Assembly (NCBI GenBank): GCA_021828925.1
Contig: JAJZCT010000162.1
Location: forward strand, 1 to 7,276
Source: Planctomycetota bacterium
GTDB taxonomy: Bacteria; Planctomycetota; Phycisphaerae; WQYP01
Reading direction: 5' to 3'
DNA: 7,276 nucleotides
The notes under the pieces are model-generated. The model was given only the letters and a program-made list of their open reading frames with translations. It made no database searches and had not been told where the DNA came from. The position numbers and the translations under genes are program-made. Below are positions 4,618-7,276 of the stretch, piece after piece; position 1 is the stretch's first letter, and every line of letters begins with the position of its first letter.

Positions 4618-5274
4618 ATGCTTATGAAATGTATTTCAGAAAAATCGGCTAGCGCGAAGCGGCACAGGCGTGCCCCGTTTCGGTGGTTGACGGTTGTTGC
4701 GGCTTTGGCCATCAGCGGCTCCTGCGGTATGGCACATGCGGCTACCTCCGGTGGTGGCGGTGGCGGCAATGCCGGGGCAACTCTGATGTCCATTAATGCC
4801 GGAATGGCGCTGATTACGCTGCTGATTTTTGTAGCCCTGCTGGCAGTGTTAAGCAAATATGCCTGGCGTCCGCTGATCGAGGGCTTAAAGAGCCGGGAAA
4901 ACGCCATTCGTGACAGCATTCAAGCCGCCGCCGATGCTCAGGCGCAAGTGGAACAGACCCGCAAACAGTTGGAAGAAAAAATCGCTGAAGTGCAACGCCA
5001 GGCGGCGCAGCAACTGCAGCAGGCGAAGGCGGATGCCGCGAAAGCGGCCGATTTAATCCGGCAGCGCGCGGAAGCGGAATCGCGGGCATTGAAAGATCAG
5101 GCTCTGCGGGATATTGATGTGGCAAAACAGCAGGCTTTGACGGACATTGCCAATCGGGCGGCGGAGTTCAGTGTGGAAATCGCCTCCCGGATCATCGGGC
5201 GCGAGATCAATGCGAATGATCAGCGGAAACTTCTGGACGAATCGCTGGCTCAGTTGTCCGGCACCATGAATTAA
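4618..5274 (+). CDS. atpF: ATP synthase Fo subunit b with signal peptide
   Basis: Subunit b is the peripheral stalk protein that links Fo to F1 and resists rotor torque. The 218-residue product is longer than E. coli b (156). Residues 1-41 look like a signal peptide: a basic stretch KRHRR (14-18), a hydrophobic core (about 23-33) and A-H-A before a cut at 41/42. A run of six glycines follows (45-50). The membrane anchor is about 60-81, and the conserved basic residue after it lies in W-R-P-L-I (83-87). Residues 90-185 form a long Ala/Gln/Arg/Lys-rich coiled coil, and the C-terminal part (187-215) should bind delta. A single b gene and no b' gene argues against cyanobacterial or alphaproteobacterial types. 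The start could be 4618 or Met3 at 4624; GAGG at 4609 serves either. Cleavage is predicted by eye only. Confidence 0.9.
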   Translation: MLMKCISEKSASAKRHRRAPFRWLTVVAALAISGSCGMAHAATSGGGGGGNAGATLMSINAGMALITLLIFVALLAVLSKYAWRPLIEGLKSRENAIRDSIQAAADAQAQVEQTRKQLEEKIAEVQRQAAQQLQQAKADAAKAADLIRQRAEAESRALKDQALRDIDVAKQQALTDIANRAAEFSVEIASRIIGREINANDQRKLLDESLAQLSGTMN

Positions 5275-5317
5275 CAATCCGGCGGCATGACCGCATGGAT
5301 TGATTGGGTAGACTGGT

Positions 5318-5911
5318 ATGGAACAAAAAGAATCGCAATACATGGCCATTGGGCGGGTATACGCGACGGCGCTTTATGACTCGGCGCAGCGATCCGGTCA
5401 AATGGCGGACGTGCTGGCCGATGTTGAATCAATCGGCGCGTTGCTGACCGCCGTTCCGCGGCTGGAAGTGTTCCTGAAGGCAGCCACCATTAATACCACG
5501 GAAAAATTAAAAGTCCTTGAATCGGCGGTGGGCGGATCGGTTAATGCGTTGACGCTTGCGGTACTGCAAGCCATGGCGCGGCGGGATCGGCTGGATATCC
5601 TGAAGGAATTTACCGTGGCTTTTGGTTCCGTGCAGCGCGACCGCGCAAACCGCCTGAGCATTGACATTATTTCCGCTCATCCCTTGCCCGCCGATGAACG
5701 TCAGCGTATTGCGGAGGTGGCGGGCCGCAGCCTCGGGCGGCAGATTGATCTGACCGCCAGCGTGGATGCGTCACTGCTGGGAGGCGTGCAGTTGAAAATT
5801 GGAGATATGTTTATTGATGGTTCCGTGAAGCGCCGTTTGCAGGCCATGAAGTCCCAGTTGCACCGCGGTTTGTTGACCGGGGTTAAACAAGGCGGAACCT
5901 TGCAGGCCTGA
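5318..5911 (+). CDS. atpH: ATP synthase F1 subunit delta
   Basis: Delta (OSCP-type) caps the F1 head and ties alpha to the b stalk. The 197-residue protein has the usual length (about 175-190). The N-terminal helical domain begins AIGRVYATALYDSA (about 10-23), matching the family's Y-A-x-A-L start. The C-terminal signature is clear: SLLGGVQLKIGDMFIDGSVK (about 152-171), the family's G-G-x-x-x-x-x-G-D-x-x-x-D-G-S block. It follows atpF after 43 bases. No strong ribosome binding site precedes the ATG at 5318; Met9 (5342) is a possible alternative that would still keep the whole domain. No unusual residues noted. Confidence 0.93.
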   Translation: MEQKESQYMAIGRVYATALYDSAQRSGQMADVLADVESIGALLTAVPRLEVFLKAATINTTEKLKVLESAVGGSVNALTLAVLQAMARRDRLDILKEFTVAFGSVQRDRANRLSIDIISAHPLPADERQRIAEVAGRSLGRQIDLTASVDASLLGGVQLKIGDMFIDGSVKRRLQAMKSQLHRGLLTGVKQGGTLQA

Positions 5912-5915
5912 AGAG

Positions 5916-6002
5916 ATGAATAAGGCGGAAAAACGGGCGGTATCCAAACGTTTGGCAAAGAATTCAATGTTAAGGCGAAATAACGTCAAGGTGATAAGAT
6001 GA
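5916..6002 (+). CDS. Possible 28-residue basic peptide bridging atpH and atpA
   Basis: An ORF starts four bases after the atpH stop and ends with TGA at 6000-6002, which overlaps the atpA ATG (5999-6001) as ATGA. It therefore fills the gap exactly. The predicted peptide begins [11 protein letters not shown] and has 10 Lys/Arg in 28 residues with no hydrophobic segment. I recognise no family. It may be a real micro-protein, or a leader whose translation couples atpA to atpH. No good ribosome binding site precedes it apart from AAGAG directly against the ATG, so re-initiation would be needed. Chance is still a fair explanation. Confidence 0.25.
   Translation: MNKAEKRAVSKRLAKNSMLRRNNVKVIR
5944..5955. 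repeat. Perfect 12-bp palindrome in the atpH-atpA gap
   Basis: CCAAACGTTTGG reads the same on both strands. It could be a site for a dimeric protein or a small hairpin in the mRNA. One occurrence was noticed in the window; a 12-bp palindrome may be chance. Confidence 0.3.
5988..5995 (+). promoter_or_regulatory. Ribosome binding site of atpA
   Basis: AAGGTGAT matches the 16S anti-Shine-Dalgarno complement over eight bases and ends three bases before the ATG at 5999. It fixes the atpA start, and it lies inside the last codons of the small upstream ORF. Confidence 0.7.
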
Positions 6003-7276
6003 AATTTAAAGTTGATGAAATAGCGTCGGTACTGGAAAGAGAAATTGCCAGTTTTGAAGATCGGCTTGACGTCAGTCAGGTTGGTAAGGTCATTGAAGTC
6101 GGCGATGGTATCGCCCGTATCTATGGCTTGTCCAATGCCATGGCTGGAGAAATGCTTGATTTCGGCAATGACATATACGGGCAGGTATTTAACCTTGAGG
6201 AAGAGACTGTCGGTGCGGTTATTTTCGGTGACTGCTCACGCGTTAAGGAAGGCGACGTGGTTAAATCCACCGGCGAACTGCTTTCCGTTCCGGTTGGACG
6301 GGAACTGCTGGGGCGCGTGGTAAACGCGCTGGGACAGCCGATCGATGGCGGATCACCCATTCAAACGTCGGAACGCCGGAAGGTCGATGTGATTGCCCCC
6401 GGTATTGCCGATCGGCAGCCGGTAAAAGAACCGCTGCAAACCGGTGTCAAGGCCATTGACTCGATGATTCCCATCGGCCGCGGCCAGCGTGAATTGATTA
6501 TCGGCGACCGTAAAACCGGAAAAACCGCGATTGCCATTGACACGATTATCAACCAGAAGAAATTCGCCGGCACGCCGGATGAAGTAATTTGCGTGTATGT
6601 GGCCATCGGCGGGAAGGAATCCACCGTGGCCGGTGTGGTCGACGTGCTGAAGCGGTACGGTGCCATGGACTACACCATCGTCGTTGTTGCGGGTTCCTCT
6701 GATTCCGCCCCGCTGCAATATATCGCGCCCTATGCCGGATGCGCGATGGCCGAGCACTTCATGTGGCAGGGCAAGGCGACACTGTGCGTTTACGATGATC
6801 TTTCCAAACAGGCGCAGGCCTATCGGCAACTGTCCCTGCTGCTGCGGCGGCCGCCCGGACGCGAAGCGTATCCGGGTGACGTGTTTTATCTGCACAGCCG
6901 GTTGCTGGAACGGGCCTGCAAACTTTCCAAGGAAAATGGCGGCGGATCTTTAACGGCTCTTCCGGTGATTGAAACTCAGGAAGGGGAAGTTTCAGCCTAT
7001 ATTCCCACCAATGTAATCAGTATTACCGACGGTCAGATTTACCTGGAACCGGATCTGTTTTTCGCCGGTGTCCGGCCGGCCATTAACGTGGGTATTTCCG
7101 TAAGCCGGGTGGGCGGAGCGGCTCAGATCAAGGCGATGAAGCACAAAAAGGTTGCGGCTTCGCTGCGGTTGGATTTGGCGGCCTATCGCGCACTGGAAGC
7201 CTTTACCCAGATTGGTACAGACCTTGACGCCGCAACGCAGAAGCAGTTGGACCGCGGTGCGCGTATGGTCGAGAGT
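5999..7276 (+). CDS. atpA: ATP synthase F1 subunit alpha (3' end outside window)
   Basis: Alpha forms the F1 hexamer with beta and holds the non-catalytic nucleotide sites. The visible 426 codons cover roughly the first five sixths of a protein that is usually 500-515 residues. The beta-barrel domain (about 25-95) includes [16 protein letters not shown]. The P-loop is GDRKTGKT at 169-176, the same numbering as E. coli, with K175 and T176 present but Lys at 172 where Gln is near-invariant. YDDLSKQA (265-272) is the Walker B region. [15 protein letters not shown] (320-334) and [11 protein letters not shown] (340-350) are typical. The arginine finger R370 lies in [10 protein letters not shown] (367-376). 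The C-terminal helical domain has begun and is cut by the window edge. The strong ribosome binding site sets the start. Gamma, beta and epsilon genes are expected next. Identity is certain. Confidence 0.97.
   Translation, partial: MKFKVDEIASVLEREIASFEDRLDVSQVGKVIEVGDGIARIYGLSNAMAGEMLDFGNDIYGQVFNLEEETVGAVIFGDCSRVKEGDVVKSTGELLSVPVGRELLGRVVNALGQPIDGGSPIQTSERRKVDVIAPGIADRQPVKEPLQTGVKAIDSMIPIGRGQRELIIGDRKTGKTAIAIDTIINQKKFAGTPDEVICVYVAIGGKESTVAGVVDVLKRYGAMDYTIVVVAGSSDSAPLQYIAPYAGCAMAEHFMWQGKATLCVYDDLSKQAQAYRQLSLLLRRPPGREAYPGDVFYLHSRLLERACKLSKENGGGSLTALPVIETQEGEVSAYIPTNVISITDGQIYLEPDLFFAGVRPAINVGISVSRVGGAAQIKAMKHKKVAASLRLDLAAYRALEAFTQIGTDLDAATQKQLDRGARMVES

Noticed and set aside
4164..4919. Long minus-strand ORF (251 codons) across atpE and the start of atpF
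   Set aside because: It lies antisense to two clear ATP synthase genes, crosses their boundary, and its translation has no recognisable domain. It is a by-product of codon bias.
5287..5379. Small plus-strand ORF over the atpF-atpH junction
   Set aside because: It mostly overlaps atpH out of frame, has no good ribosome binding site, and its ends do not fit the gene borders.

Overview
The window suggests a chromosomal segment of a moderately GC-rich bacterium, most likely from the PVC/Planctomycetota side of the tree. The evidence is the F-type ATP synthase: a c subunit with an N-terminal extension and a carboxylate in an E-G-F-T-F context, a single b subunit with an apparent cleavable signal peptide and Gly-rich linker, and a His-rich insertion in subunit a. 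No marker here fixes the phylum, so this is an inference. A cyanobacterial origin is unlikely because there is one b subunit and no b'.

Layout: (1) bases 1-356 hold a composite of 7-bp repeats around a conserved core (copy A). (2) Bases 503-1525 encode a PAPS-dependent sulfotransferase-like protein. (3) After a short unassigned spacer, bases 1705-2064 hold a second copy of the composite in the same orientation (copy B). (4) A GC-rich dyad and a good sigma70-like promoter (TTGACA-N17-TACAAA) lie at 2079-2129. (5) The rest is an F1Fo ATP synthase operon, all on the plus strand: atpZ-like, atpI-like, atpB (a), atpE (c), atpF (b), atpH (delta) and atpA (alpha). atpA runs off the right edge after 426 codons. 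Gamma, beta and epsilon are expected beyond it.

The operon products form one membrane machine. AtpZ and AtpI are assembly or ion-supply accessories. Subunits a and c make the proton path and rotor, b and delta the peripheral stalk, and alpha the non-catalytic part of the F1 head. Key residues (a-Arg, c-Glu, alpha P-loop Lys, alpha Arg finger) are present, so the enzyme should work. The c subunit lacks the Na+ ligand pattern, which points to proton coupling. Small stem-loops occupy the atpI-atpB and atpB-atpE gaps, and a tiny basic ORF bridges atpH and atpA with an ATGA overlap.

The least explained content is the repeat element. Both copies contain long in-phase heptad arrays, GCATTTA-like on the left and the complementary TGCTAAA-like on the right. 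Between them is a core whose first 74 bp match at 70 positions. Over the homologous core the copies differ by exactly one heptad (114 versus 107 bp), and copy B carries a 37-bp segment bounded by CCCGG repeats. The pattern resembles the STRR heptanucleotide repeats known from heterocystous cyanobacteria, but here it is arranged as an inverted composite flanking one gene.
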